A stretch of DNA of 64,000 bases, taken from assembly GCA_023014485.1 (NCBI GenBank), contig JAJOZX010000089.1, positions 1,089,501 to 1,153,500 of the forward strand, in the 5' to 3' direction. Source of the stretch: Bathynomus jamesi (Eukaryota; Arthropoda; Malacostraca; Isopoda; Cirolanidae). How positions within the stretch are numbered: the first letter of the stretch is position 1; every line of letters begins with the position of its first letter. The notes below the pieces were generated by a model. The model did not search any database, was not told the DNA's origin, and was given only the letters and a program-made list of their open reading frames with translations. Below are positions 22,338-32,947 of the stretch, one piece after another. Made by a program: the position numbers and the translations under genes.

Positions 22338-23101
22338 ATTTCTATAGGTAGTGAGAGTGTGAGCGTACTGTGCCTGCTTCCAGATGAGATATGAAGCTCC
22401 GGACTATATTTGACAAATTGACGAAGATATCAACTTGAAAGTTGTCGAGATTTGCGTGTCGGCTTATGCCTGGTGGTCATCTTGAATCTGTCGCGATCGC
22501 ATCCAGTCTATTGATATCATTTCATGTCGGAGGTGATGCCGAAAAAGTTAACATATTTGCCAAAAAAAAAAAAAAACCGGCGGATCATCTTGAAGTGAAG
22601 AAAATATGTTTGGTTAGCCCTGTTCAAAAATCAACTTTTTCTTATTTTCATAGGTTTCTGTACTTTTTCCCATGCTTTTTGACCTGAAAAGGCCGAAAAT
22701 CACAACCATTTTGACTTAGGTTGTTGGGAAGCATTGCCGCATGGAGCTTTAAGTTTTCTGCCTTGAAATCGGCCAAAAGCACCAGTTCCGGGGTCCCTTG
22801 AATCATGTTTTGCACTATAACTTTTTATCTAAACAAGATAGAGCAAGAAAATAGGCACCAAATTAAAGTGTTTTTAATCCTCTTTCTAACTTATACAATT
22901 ATGATAATCTTGGAACAAGAAATGGCACATTGGTACATACAAAGATTTCAGAAATATCACAAAATTCGTTTTCTCACACTCAAGGCAGACAAGGCGCCTT
23001 ATTCATGACACAAATTTGAGATTAACATTTTGTCACAAGTCTAATCGATCAAGAAGTGAAAGCATTACATGATGATTAATTTCATAATGACATTTACACA
23101 G

Positions 23102-25585
23102 TCAGTTGTTGAGAGTTTGTTTCTTGAAGCTGTCAAAGCGGCGTCTGTTGAACTCCACAGCTTGAAGGAGATAGTCCCTTTGCTTGGCATCTGTTGTTAT
23201 GACATTTGCAAAGTCGCTCATCATCTTGACACCACGTTCAGCAATGTCATTCACCGCTTTCAGATTCTTAACATAGTCCAACGCTTTTCTGTAGTCCTCA
23301 TTCTGTGGCCAAGACGTGACAGGTTCCAGAAGCCACTCGGATCCAATGTTCAGTGTGTCCAGCAGGAAATGTGATTCTGGGCCAATGAGATCAACCAGGG
23401 TGGTCTTAGCTGTGACTCTCTGGAATAGAGGCTTTCCTGTTCTGAAGCTGTCTGGCTTCTCAGTGGCATGTAACTGGGCAGCAATGTCGTGCTTCAATGT
23501 GTCACTCAATCTACTGCTGAACAGGGCAAATGGCACGACTTCCTGCGTCAGGTACCATTTGTGGTTTTCCATCTTATTAAGTACTGCATCAGCAAGCTCT
23601 GGGTCAGTTTTCTTGTACTTCAACATGTCCTGGATTAGACTTAGATCATTCACGGGAGCATCTGCAGCAGACATTGACATCATCCATACAGGAGTGTAGA
23701 ACAGCGCAAGGAAGGTGTTGAGTCTTTCCAGCTTTGATACAGTGTCTTCGTCGTACTCAAGTTGATCTGCAAACATCAGCATTTTCATGGAGTACAGGTT
23801 TCTGGCCATCCATCTGGCCTGATGAATGGCGCCTGGTCGACTCCAGTGAATACCTCGAGGAGGCGTTCCTCCAAGAACAATGACTGTCAGTTCAGCCATT
23901 TCCCTGTAGTCGGCTCTTGGAAGCCTTTCTGCTGTTAGAATGTCTTGGAGTATTTCTTCACTGTTCTTCTTCTTTTCCTTCAGCCATTTGCTGTTGATAG
24001 CCAGCATCTTTGGGTTTTCCTTGGACAAGTCCGTCCAAACATCCTTCAGATGCTCAAACCAGGGATTATCTGGCCCCTTCACCTTCCCAAACAGCTTCTC
24101 CCAAACTGCTCCTACTAGGATTTCCAGGATGTGATGTCGACAGGCCAGATAAAACACCTTTTTGTTCAGCATTTTCTCTAGCAGTTTGGCAGCTCCTCTG
24201 TGAACTCCACTGTTACTGGATGTAGTGTCAAAAACAAGGGCAGTAACATTATCCGTAAGTTCCCATGTCTCCAGTAAATCCATTGAAGCCTCAGCCTGAG
24301 CTGTGCCAGAAGAATTGTCGATGACAGGTACTCCCAATAACTTTCCTTCAGTGTATGAAGGTGGACCAGACACTAGCACAGCTAAAGTCTCTGAGGTACT
24401 TCCAGGTTCACTGCCCAAGACATCTTTGAGCAACTTTCCATCCCAGTGTAAGGCAGCGTACTGTGGGTTTTTTTCACAAAACTTGGACATGTGACTCTGG
24501 CTGATATTATACCTGGACAGCATTCTGTTGCGACGTGTTGTTGAGGTTGAGATGACGAAGTTATCCAGATCAGCCCCTCCAGCTTTCAAGGTGGCAGAAA
24601 CCATGGCAGTAACTTGATTGTCTGATAAACCAAGACGATCAGCTGTATTGCAGATGACATCACATTCCATGACCTTCCTTGGAAACGTCAAAGTCACACT
24701 AGTCACAGTGTCTTGATGGTGAGAACATCCAGGACGAGGCTGATGGTAATCCATGTCCTCTGTGTTAGCGTCGTTGTCAGTTGAGTCACCCCAGGTAATG
24801 TCATCCACATGAACAACTGCCTCTTGTTCTGCTGCAGCTGTAAAATAGTACATGTTAAGACAGTAATTGTTAAGTACATGCTAAATATCGCAATGGAGTA
24901 AAACTTAAAACTTTTTGTAACGTTCAAAGTAATTAGTTTTACCTTGTTCTTGTCTATGCTGCAGTCTTTCATTCCTCGCTGCTTGCTGCAGGGATCTTGT
25001 CTCAAAAATCTTGTCATGACCAGACATATGACCTTTCCTCTCAGTCTTTTGGTCTTCGTAGAACCTGATATCCTCATCTTTCTTCTCTCTGGATAACAGT
25101 CTGTTGTTCTGTATTTCCTGGATTGCATCTGGAGCTCCTATATCGAACAGGCTGTCTAATTCCAGCACAAATGCTCCTCTTTTTCCTCCAGGGTTACTTG
25201 CTCTTCCTTTGCTTTTCACCAGAGCACGATGTTTCTCATGTAGTTTCATGAAGAGCTTCATTGCGTTGTACTTGGTCATTGTCTTGATCCTAGCCATCTG
25301 CCAGAATGGGATGATAGATTCAACTGTTTCATATGCAAGGTCTTGAACCATGGGCCTCCCTGCATTTTCCGGTAAATTCTGAAGATTAAGGAAATACTGG
25401 AACGCCTGTCTGTTGGTGGGAAGCTGGGAACCACTGATAAAAGCTGAAGGGTATCCAACCAGGAAAGTCTCAGTGAGAGATCTGGTAGATGGCCCAGTTG
25501 ACACCTGCCTGTGGACAGTACGTGGAGGTTCTGAGATATCAACTGTGCGCCCACGGAGCTCCCTCAGCTCCTTGCTTAATGCCAT
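23102..25585 (-). CDS. Transposase-like protein, family A (CRHH type), two exons, intact
   Basis: Exon 1 runs 25585-24943, the intron 24942-24838 (GT at 24942, TTTTACAG before 24837) and exon 2 24837-23102. The joined length is 2379 bases, a whole number of codons for about 792 residues, with no internal stop. Exon 1 begins MALSKELRELRGRTVD and holds charged, partly coiled-coil sequence rich in E, K, R and Q near its end. Exon 2 contains VFDTTSSNSGVHRG (candidate first catalytic D), the YLACRHHILEIL block, a long helical insertion, HQARWMARNLYSMKML (RW-type block) and the C-terminal NDIAERGVKMM segment. The same blocks occur in the element at 40094-42782. The likely role is moving its own element. 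The biochemical function is not demonstrated. Confidence 0.8.
24838..24942 (-). other. Predicted 105-bp intron in family A transposase
   Basis: Minus-strand donor CAAG|GTAAAACT and acceptor TATTTTACAG|CTGCAG. Both flanking exons are open in compatible phase 1. Translating through the intron instead meets stops, so splicing is required for one continuous protein. Confidence 0.72.
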
Positions 25586-25661
25586 TGTGAAGTTGTAACT
25601 TGTAGATGGTTTTCTAGATTCTGATTGAGTTTCTGTTGTTTCCTGAAATATGATAGATAAT

Positions 25662-25693
<32 letters not shown>

Positions 25694-26005
25694 ATTTATT
25701 TATTATATTATTATTATTATTATTATTATTTATTAATTTTATGCTCTTTCATTTGATACCTAATTTGTTGCTCTATCTTGTTTAGATCAAAAGTTAAAGT
25801 GCAAAACATAATTCAAGGGACCCCGGAATTGGCGCTTTGGCCGATTTCAAGGCAGAAAATTTAAAGCTCCATGCGGCAATGCTTCCCAACATCCTAGGTC
25901 AAAATAGTTGTGGTTTTCGGCTTTTTCAGGTCAAAAAACATGGGAAAATGTACAGAAACCTATGAAAAAGAAAAAGTTAATTTTTGAACAGGCCTAATGT
26001 TTGGT

Positions 26006-26950
26006 AGTCTTATGAGATGGTACGATCTATTGGCATATATTTTTTCGTAATTCATTCCTCATCAAAATATAATTTACAATAATTTTACAGCATTTCACAG
26101 ATTTAGAGTAATGGCAGCAAACTAAAGCATGGCGGTTGTACTGTAAATATAATTTTAGTTATCTTATTAACAAACAGGAGTAGTATTTTTTTTTCTGGGT
26201 TTGGTTGGACAGTAAACTAAAAAGTGGCTGGTCATTATTTCTATTGTCAAGTAAGTGTTTTTGGACTCGGTTGAACATTAAAAGAATTACATGATAGATT
26301 AATCGTTCTTCCAGTAAATTAGTAATCGTTGAATATTAAATTTATTACCGAGTGTTTTTGTGGGTTGGGTTCAGAACGGCATCTCACCCCAACGAAAATC
26401 ATAGATCTACCACTGTCTGTAAGTGCCCATTTATTGTTAGAAATATGTATTATCATATATTAAATATTCAAATTTGATATTTTCATGGGAAAACATTTTA
26501 TGGTGTAGTTATGATATTTATTCGATATATAATGGTACTCGATAGATAATGATACACTCGTAGATGCTATAAAGGGCAGAATTTTGTTTAAATAAAGACA
26601 ATAGATACATTTGAGATAGCCTCTCATTAGTAATGCAAGAATTTTATTTTAACTACATTTTTAAAGTATTTTAATGGTTTTAATAAATATTTTTATCTGT
26701 AGAATAACAATGTAATTATATATTACAAAAATAAAGAATTAAAGCCTAAAGTCCATCAAAGTATCTCTTATACATGCATGCCAGCGCGCGCACACACACA
26801 CACACACACACATAGGTGTTGACCATTCACCGCATGGGAAGGAACTTGTAGAGACCAACTTATAAAAGGACTTGGGGGGGGGGGGTTGAAAACAATGATC
26901 TCAAGTTTTCCAAAATAGTGCGTTAAAGTTGAAAAGAAGTGTAATAAAAT
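26006..26950. other. Noncoding stretch with (CA)n and poly(G)
   Basis: No coding signal. It contains a (CA)n tract at about 26790-26811 and a 12-base G run at 26875-26886. Confidence 0.5.
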
Positions 26951-26951
26951 A

Positions 26952-27162
26952 CAGTAGACCCTCGTTATTTCGCGAGATTGAGACCGAGAATTACCGCGAA
27001 ATATTGCTTTCGCAGTATATCGTTCTATATATACAGTATATAGAATTTATATATATTACCGCGAAATAGTGTTTTGACAGTACTACATAAAAAAAATGGG
27101 AGTAATTTAGGGTATCTTAAAGAAAGCGAAATATCGAACCGTGAAGTAAAGAGGATCTACTG
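26952..27162. mobile_element. pogo/Tigger-type MITE
   Basis: It starts CAGTAGACCCTCGTTATTTC and ends GTAAAGAGGATCTACTG, inverted ends with TA on both sides (26950-26951 and 27163-27164), as pogo/Tigger elements produce. The interior repeats the ACCGCGAAATA motif. At 211 bp it is noncoding. Confidence 0.85.
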
Positions 27163-27164
27163 TA

Positions 27165-27822
27165 TTACGATAGATTAAAGTATAGAAGGGAAGTAATTAG
27201 AAGGAAAATGAAAGGGGAAAAAAATTATGAAAATAAAGAAGAAACAAAAACATAAACAAAGACAAACTAAAAATATTAAAAAAAAATATATATATAAATA
27301 AATAAATAAAAAATAATAAAGAATATAAAACAATTAAGAAAAAAGAAAGAGAACTTAAAAAAATTAAGAAAAGACAAAGAGAAACAAAAGTTACAAAACA
27401 ATAAAACGAAATTTTTTATCTTTTTGAGTTATTTTACACTTAAAAAAAATCAATTTTTCTCAAGAGTGAGAAAAAAAGTGATAGAAAAAATTAGTATTTT
27501 TAATTTCCTTTAAAAGGTTTTTTTCGTTTTTTCTTTAAAGAAAAATAAAACAAATTGCAAGACAATTAAGCTGAAAAATTTTCGTCCCTTTAAGATATTG
27601 TTCTTGGTAAGAAGCTTTAAAATCACCTTTATTGATATTATTATTATAATAATAATTAGGTAAATAGGTAGACAAACAGATAGACAGCCAGACAAACGGG
27701 TAATATTTAACATTAAATAAATGTTGACTCAATAAAACTCGGCTTTAAATACTATTTTCTATTTATAAAATTTTTAATAATTTTTAATGTAATTAGCCTC
27801 TAATAGCCACATCATAAAACAT

Positions 27823-27856
<34 letters not shown>

Positions 27857-28001
27857 ATTGTTTATAGCACAGACTAAAACTATTTATGTCCCTGTGTGAA
27901 TGTGTCGCGCCACAGATGCAGTGTCGTGGTTTTATTTATCGTGCTCCGACGACGCGGTGTGATGGCCATTAAACTTTATATTAAATGTTAACCACTGAAA
28001 T

Positions 28002-28074
<73 letters not shown>
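27165..28074. other. Noncoding A-rich stretch with (TA)n tracts
   Basis: A-rich low-complexity DNA (27190-27560) and two (TA)n tracts (about 27829-27853 and 28008-28074) flank a unique 150-bp stretch. No coding or terminal-repeat signals. Confidence 0.5.
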
Positions 28075-28077
<3 letters not shown>

Positions 28078-28511
28078 GGTCGCGCGTCTTAAGGTACCTA
28101 AGCGCCACCACAGGCGAAAACGGAAAACGTGTTTTTTGATGGATATCACTATTTTCACCCTTCCTCTATAGCGTGGTTTGGGTTATAATGACCTTACGAC
28201 ACTAGAAGTATGGTTGAAAACCTTATGAAGCGAACTCCTTTTTTTCACCGCTATCGCCAGCCAAAAGTTCACCCAAAGTTCGGCATAATAAGAAAATCAA
28301 AAACTAAAAAAAAATATAAAATATGAAAATCTATTCCAAAAACTCATCAACATCTTCATTAGCATACTTAGAACTCTAATTAGCCAAAAATGAACGTTCT
28401 AGCTCAATTAATAACAGAGATACTATTGCCAGAATATTGCTGAACTTTGGAGGCGATTTCTGGCGAATTTTAATCTTGGCGCTTAGGTACCTTAAGACGC
28501 GAGACCCCCTC
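28075..28511. mobile_element. MITE inserted in a (TA)n tract
   Basis: GAGGGTCGCGCGTCTTAAGG and TACCTAAGCGCCA (28075-28107) are inverted at 28477-28511 (GGCGCTTAGGTACC, ending ACCCCCTC). TA repeats lie directly on both sides. The 437-bp interior is noncoding. Confidence 0.85.
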
Positions 28512-28519
28512 ATATACAG

Positions 28520-28567
<48 letters not shown>

Positions 28568-28657
28568 CAAAGCTATTGACTTCTCCTTAGGGAAACGGAG
28601 CTTACAGATGAAAAGAAGGATCAACACAACGGCAAACATTTTCATTTATTTGTACTT

Positions 28658-28693
28658 CAGACGTTTCGACAAATCTTTTGTCATCATCAGTGA
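28658..28693 (-). ncRNA. Hammerhead-type ribozyme core (left arm)
   Basis: Minus strand: CUGAUGA (28690-28684), U, a perfect stem II GACAAA/UUUGUC with AGA loop, then GAAACG. All invariant core positions of the hammerhead fold are present in these segments. Confidence 0.68.
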
Positions 28694-28832
28694 GTTAAGT
28701 CTTAAAACCTTAAAACAAAATTGAAAAGTGAAAATTACATCAATACAATATTAAAACCATTAAAATATTGTTTTAATATTGTATTGATGTAATTTCACTT
28801 TTCAATTTTGTTTTAAGGTTTTAAGACTTAAC

Positions 28833-28867
28833 TCACTGATGATGACAAAAGATTTGTCGAAACGTCT
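28833..28867 (+). ncRNA. Hammerhead-type ribozyme core (right arm)
   Basis: Plus strand: CUGAUGA at 28836-28842, stem II GACAAA-AGA-UUUGUC, GAAA at 28859-28862. It is the inverse copy of the core at 28658-28693. Confidence 0.68.
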
Positions 28868-29411
28868 GAAGTACAAATAAATGAAAATGTTTGCCGTTGT
28901 GTTGATCCTTCTTTTCATATATATATATATATATATGGTAGAGAGAGTACTGATACTAATCAGTTCAGGTGGACGAATAAAGCAGGGTTTTTAACACTTA
29001 TAATAATTATATACAGGGTAGCCCATAAGTCACAATCGGTTCTAATTAAAGCGAAAATATAAAAAAAACAAAGTAAAAAGTTGTTTAGAAATATTTATTG
29101 ATTATTTAAAAAAATACCTTTATTTTATTTCTATTTTTATTTTTTTTAAATCCGCTAGATGGATTTTCGCTTTAATTACACCGGTCTGCATGAAAATCGA
29201 TTTCTTTATTTTGAGTTATGATTCTGAAGCAGTTCGCTGCGCTGAATTAAAAAATGCTACCAGTTTTTTTCTATCACCCACAGTTTTAGTTATTAGCAAA
29301 ACAATTTTGGGGCGTTTTGTAATTTTTTACCTTTTTTATCTTTAGTTAATTTCGTTTTTTCATATTTTTCAGATAGATAATTCTAACATTACGTCTTTAA
29401 AATTTTAATAA

Positions 29412-31084
29412 TGGCTTCTAGAGGATGTACCCATAGTCCAGACATATTTTGTTATTTGTGGTCGGTATGTTATTGTAAAACAAAGGACAAATGTAACGAC
29501 CTTCATTAAGAGAGCTTATCATGCTTATTTTGGAATTAAATTAGGAGATCAAGACAAAAGTTGGGCTCCACACAAGGTTTGTCTTACGTGTGTTGCGGCA
29601 CTAAGGAATTGGAGCAAAGGTAAAAAGAAAAGTTTGCCATTTGGGATCCCTATGGTATGGCGCGAGCCTAGAAACCATACCGACGACTGCTACTTCTGTT
29701 CTTGCAATGTTAAAGGTTATAATGCAAAGAATAAAGAGAGCCTTCAATACCCAAGTCTTCCATCTGCAATAAGGCCGGTACCCCATGGTCCAGAAGTTCC
29801 TATTCCCCGCCCACCCGAGAGTCTGGATCAATACAATTCAGATTTTGATTCAGCTCCAAATCCAGACAATGATGATGTTTATGAACAGCCAACAGCTGAT
29901 CGAGATCCTCCTAAACCATTAACCCAAGCCGAACTAAATGACTTAGTCAGGGATTTGAATCTGCCTAAGGACTCTGCAGAACTTTTGGGGTCTAGATTGC
30001 AGGAGAACAATTTATTGGCATCCGATACATACTTCGCTTGGTACAGGAATCGTGAGAAAGACTTCGTGCCTTTTTTCGAAGAAGATGGTCCCTTGGTATT
30101 TTGCAAGGACATCACAGGATTAGTGTGCAAGCTAGGCACCGAATACCAAACCAGTGACTGGAGGTTGTTTATAGATTCCTCTAAAACCATTCTAAAAGAA
30201 GTGTTACTGCACAACGGTAACAAATATGCATCAATCCCAGTGGCCCATTCTACTCATTTAAAAGAGACCTATGATAACATGAAACTGCTTCTGGAAAAAA
30301 TTCAGTATCAAAATCACAGATGGATATTGTGTGGGGATCTCAAAGTCCTTTGCATGTTACTTGGGCAGCAATCAGGATACACTAAGATGCCATGTTTCAT
30401 CTGCGAATGGGTAGTCGAGCACGTGACCAGCACTGGAAGAGGAAAACTTGGCCTCCTAGAGAGAATCTTACCCCAGGATCAAAGAACATTTTACATGAAC
30501 ATCTAGTTGAACCAAATAAAATCCTCCTACCACCCTTGCACATTAAGTTAGGCTTGATGAAGCAGTATGTCAAAGCATTGAATAGAGAAGGTGAGTGTTT
30601 CAAGTACATTTGTTCAAAATATCCAAAGATTAGCTACGAGAAAATAAAGGAAGGTGTTTTTATAGGTCCTCAGATTAGAAAGTTATTGACAGACGATCAT
30701 TTCCTGAACACAATGACCAATAAAGAAAAAGAAGCATGGCTTGGTTTCAAAGATGTTGTTGAAAACTTCTTGGGAAACTACAAAAGCCAAAATTATGAAA
30801 GACTGGTGGAAAATATGCTTAAAAAGTTTTGCGCCTTAGGCTGCAACATGAGCCTGAAAGTTCACTTCTTATTTTCGCATTTTGACCGTTTTCCAGAAAA
30901 TCTCGGAGATGTCAGTGAGGAGCAAGGGGAACGATTTCACCAGGACATCAAAACCATGGAAAGAAGATATCAAGGAAGATGGCATACAAATATGATGGCG
31001 GGTTACTGCTGGTGTCTGCAACGAGATCAGCCTAACGCACAGCATAAGAAAACATCAAAGAAGCACCGGTTTAGTCGTCATTAG
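29412..31084 (+). pseudogene. Uncharacterised zinc-finger protein family, copy 1, two frameshifts
   Basis: The ATG at 29412 opens MASRGCTHSPDIFCYL. One base is missing near 29457, and the rest (open from about 29457 to 30506) has HKVCLTCV, DDCYFCSCNV (C-x-x-C pairs, zinc-binding), a proline-rich linker with VPIPRPPESLDQ, NDLVRDLNLPKDSAELLGSR, WRLFIDSSKT, LLHNGNKYAS, LCGDLKVLCMLLGQQ and CFICEW. A second frameshift near 30405 moves reading to 30392-31084: LLPPLHIKLGLMKQYVKAL, IFIGPQIR-type block, GCNMSLKVHFL and the terminal GERFHQDIKTMERRYQGRW with GYCW. I recognise this as a multi-copy arthropod protein family but know no assigned function. Confidence 0.75.
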
Positions 31085-31277
31085 TCAGATCTACCTTCGT
31101 AGTCTTAAGTCTTTGGAATAAGTCCTGAAATGTTTGCAAGTAAAGAAGGTAAATATATTTTGTTTCTTTCAGTTATTTTTTATTCTTTCATAAACAAGCA
31201 ATATGCTTGTCCAAGAGCTAGGAGCTATTTAATTCTGCTTTAATTAGATTTTACTCTATCACCTAAAGATTTCGTGC

Positions 31278-31518
31278 TACAAGGGGTGTTGTAATACCTC
31301 ATCTGTCCCCAAATGTTAACCACCCATTGATGGAGGGGGAGAGAGTATTTTGCTGGGAACGGGACTGGTTGTTATTTATATTTACCCTACATTATTATGT
31401 AAGCGTTACTGTAGTCTATAACAACAAAATTTATGGTTTAGCATGTGCAATCCAATGTTGGTCTCGATAAGATGGTTCACATTTGGGGATAAATGGGGAA
31501 TTTATGACACACCCTGTA
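31278..31518. mobile_element. MITE inside 3' region of zinc-finger element copy 1
   Basis: ACAAGGGGTGTTGTAATACC with CCCCAAATGTTAACCACC at the left is inverted, with mismatches, at the right (CACATTTGGGGATAAATGG, ending TGACACACCCTGT). The copy 2 element lacks this block between matching flanks, which supports insertion. Confidence 0.65.
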
Positions 31519-31799
31519 GTAAGAAAACCATACGTGATAGGGAAAAACTAACTATATTTTTGAGATCAGCGTACTCAAATTATATAGAATCACTAACTAG
31601 TTTGTAAAAATCGATCGTCAAGTTTTCAAATGTGTACTGGTGTTATCACAGGGCTGCGATGGTTTTGTTGTTTGAAATATTTTATCACTTATACAGGGTG
31701 TACATAAAGTCAGGATCTACTTTTGTGAAGCACTTGGAAATTATATGGAATTCAATCATAAAATGATAAAGTGGTAACATTTATTAAATAATTAAGAGT

Positions 31800-32150
31800 A
31801 GGATTCGACGTGACACCCATCAGTATCCCTGCACAGCTCAAATCGTTCCGCAGCATTTCTAAACACATTCTGGAGCATTTGCGGGGTTATGTTATCTGCA
31901 GCAGTTCGTATACGTGTACGTAAGTTTTCAAGACTCGTAATCTTCGTCTGATAGACGTGCGATTTGATAAAGTCCCATGCAAAGAAATCTAAAGGGGTTA
32001 AATCTGGTGATCTCGCTGGCCAAGGTCTGTTGCTTCCGCGTCCGATCCAGCGATTTGGAAAACGTCCATTTAGATAATCCTGAACAATTTTGGCATAGTG
32101 ACAAGGAGCACCATCATGTTGATTCTAAGGGGATAGGATTCGTGTCATAA
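31800..32150 (-). pseudogene. mariner transposase 3' part in left arm
   Basis: Read on the minus strand, the arm encodes the C-terminal part of a mariner transposase: QHDGAPCHYAK (second catalytic D), RWIGRGSNRPWPARSPDLTP (third D of DD34D), FFAW, VYQTKITSLENLRTRIRTA, then a natural end in a CRDTDGCHVES-type tail. An in-frame TAG stands just before QHDGAP. The helix-turn-helix and first catalytic aspartate are absent, so it makes no active enzyme. Confidence 0.85.
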
Positions 32151-32152
32151 CA

Positions 32153-32177
32153 TGACGTAATGAGAATCTATAAATAG
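32153..32177 (+). promoter_or_regulatory. Promoter of the capsid frame: CRE/ATF-like site and TATA box
   Basis: TGACGTAA (32153-32160) is a CRE/ATF-like site. TATAAATAG (32169-32177) is a consensus TATA box 75-83 bp before the capsid ATG (32252), with a plausible pyrimidine-rich start region (CTTCATTCTCTTCATT) about 27-40 bp downstream. It lies just inside the left mariner arm. Usage is inferred. Confidence 0.6.
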
Positions 32178-32251
32178 ATCCATAAATTGTTTAAACTTCA
32201 TTCTCTTCATTGGAATTGCATCGGAGTGACGTGTATTATTTACTTGTCAAG

Positions 32252-32834
32252 ATGTATAGAAGAAGGAAGTTTGTTCCTCGAAAAAGGAAGTATGTTCCTC
32301 GAAGGAAAGTTAGATGGCGGTCAAAGGAGAAGATATTTACAGCTTCAATGAAATTTGTTTATTTGTCTAAAAATACTTTTGATGTTAATGCAGATGGATA
32401 TTATACATTGAGTTTGGATCTTTTAACTAAGGATGCTAAATCAACTATTTTAAGAAAGATGTTAGGGAAAGGTTAGAGGGACCTAATGTAGGGATATCTC
32501 CATCTCCATATGTAATTGTTCCCCATTGTGTTTTGTTTGAACCTAAATAGATTCCTCACATAGTGCAGAGCAAGTAATGAATCATCCCAGAACAAAGTGG
32601 TTCTCACCTTTTAAGGAGTTTAGAATGTATCGTAGACTGAAGCCGGTGTGTGATTTAGGTAAACAAGTAACTGCCCAATTCCCTAATACTTTAATTAAGA
32701 TATCAACCAATGATTTAGCTAAACCATTAGGTCATATTTATGTTGGTAAATATACACCTGACGGATCTCAAAAAAATGAGTATGCATTTACATATGTTAA
32801 TCGAATTGTATTTATGTTAAGCTGTATGGTATGA
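32252..32834 (+). pseudogene. Circovirus-like (CRESS-DNA virus) capsid pseudogene
   Basis: The ATG at 32252 starts an Arg/Lys-rich tail (MYRRRKFVPRKRKYVPRRK), like the DNA-binding, nuclear-targeting N-termini of circovirus capsids. A beta-rich stretch follows (FVYLSKNTFDVNADGYYTLS), as in the single jelly-roll fold. The homology-bearing reading changes frame twice: the first frame closes at a TAG at 32474-32476, a second frame carries it to TAG at 32548-32550, and a third frame runs on to TGA at 32832-32834 with HPRTKWFSPFKEFRMYRR. Total span is about 194 codons, near the usual capsid length. With these breaks it cannot make a full capsid. The call is supported by the adjacent viral-type origin. 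The alternative is a chance basic reading frame. Confidence 0.7.
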
Positions 32835-32837
32835 AAC

Positions 32838-32843
32838 AATAAA
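32838..32843 (+). terminator. Poly(A) signal after capsid frame, followed by A17
   Basis: AATAAA starts 4 bp after the last capsid stop and runs into a 17-base A tract (32841-32857). The following TTGGTTCACCCTGTA (32861-32875) resembles a transposon end. Either the A tract is part of a viral poly(A) signal, or it hints at an RNA-derived join. Confidence 0.6.
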
Positions 32844-32904
32844 AAAAAAAAAAAAAATATTTGGTTCACCCTGTATTATTTGCCATTTTTTGTTTACCTG
32901 TTTT

Positions 32905-32947
32905 TGTGCGATTCGGCTCATAGTATTACCTAGAGCCGAATCGCACA
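32905..32947 (+). other. CRESS-DNA virus-type replication origin (stem-loop with TAGTATTAC)
   Basis: The left arm TGTGCGATTCGGCTC (32905-32919) pairs perfectly over 15 bp with GAGCCGAATCGCACA (32933-32947). The 13-base loop contains TAGTATTAC (32921-32929), the nonanucleotide nicked by circovirus Rep between positions 7 and 8. CGCACA is repeated at 32942-32947 and 32950-32955, at the place where iterons (Rep-binding repeats) usually lie. The nonanucleotide is on the same strand as the capsid frame and downstream of it. In circoviruses proper, capsid and nonanucleotide are on opposite strands, so the layout is unusual. Confidence 0.88.

Larger units (their letters stand above)
22615..25996 (-). 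mobile_element. Apparently intact DNA transposon with 250-bp inverted repeats, family A
   Basis: TAGCCCTGTTCAAAAAT (22615) and its inverse ending GAACAGGCCTA (25996) open inverted repeats that stay aligned at roughly 90% (by eye) for about 240-250 bp, to GATAGAGCAA. ATGTTTGGT lies on both sides (22606-22614 and 25997-26005), a perfect 9-bp target duplication, or 8 bp depending on how the boundary A/T is counted. The 3382-bp element carries one gene on the minus strand with an uninterrupted spliced frame. I place it near hAT because of the D...C-x-H-H order in the protein. The long inverted repeats and 9-bp duplication would also fit a MULE-type element. Confidence 0.88.
28610..28916. mobile_element. 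Noncoding PLE-type palindrome with two hammerhead cores
   Basis: GAAAAGAAGGATCAACACAA (28610) to the axis at about 28763 is repeated nearly perfectly in inverse to 28916, so the arms are about 153 bp. Each arm holds a hammerhead-type core. TA tracts flank both sides. The arm layout (terminal sequence, hammerhead core, AT-rich 3' noncoding) equals that of the PLE ends nearby, but no coding sequence lies between the arms. Confidence 0.82.
29012..31650 (+). mobile_element. Uncharacterised zinc-finger element, copy 1
   Basis: The left terminus TACAGGGTAGCCCATAAGTC (29012) resembles, in inverse, the right terminus of copy 2 (GGGACTTATGGTTCACCGTG, about 35908-35927). The family therefore seems to have terminal inverted repeats. 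The coding region (29412-31084) and the 3' noncoding part (ATACGTGATAGG... at about 31528-31640) both align with copy 2. Its own right end is not clear, because a MITE (31278-31518) is inserted in the 3' region and a mariner composite lies just beyond. The mobile nature is inferred from copy number and ends, not from a recognised transposase. Confidence 0.55.
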
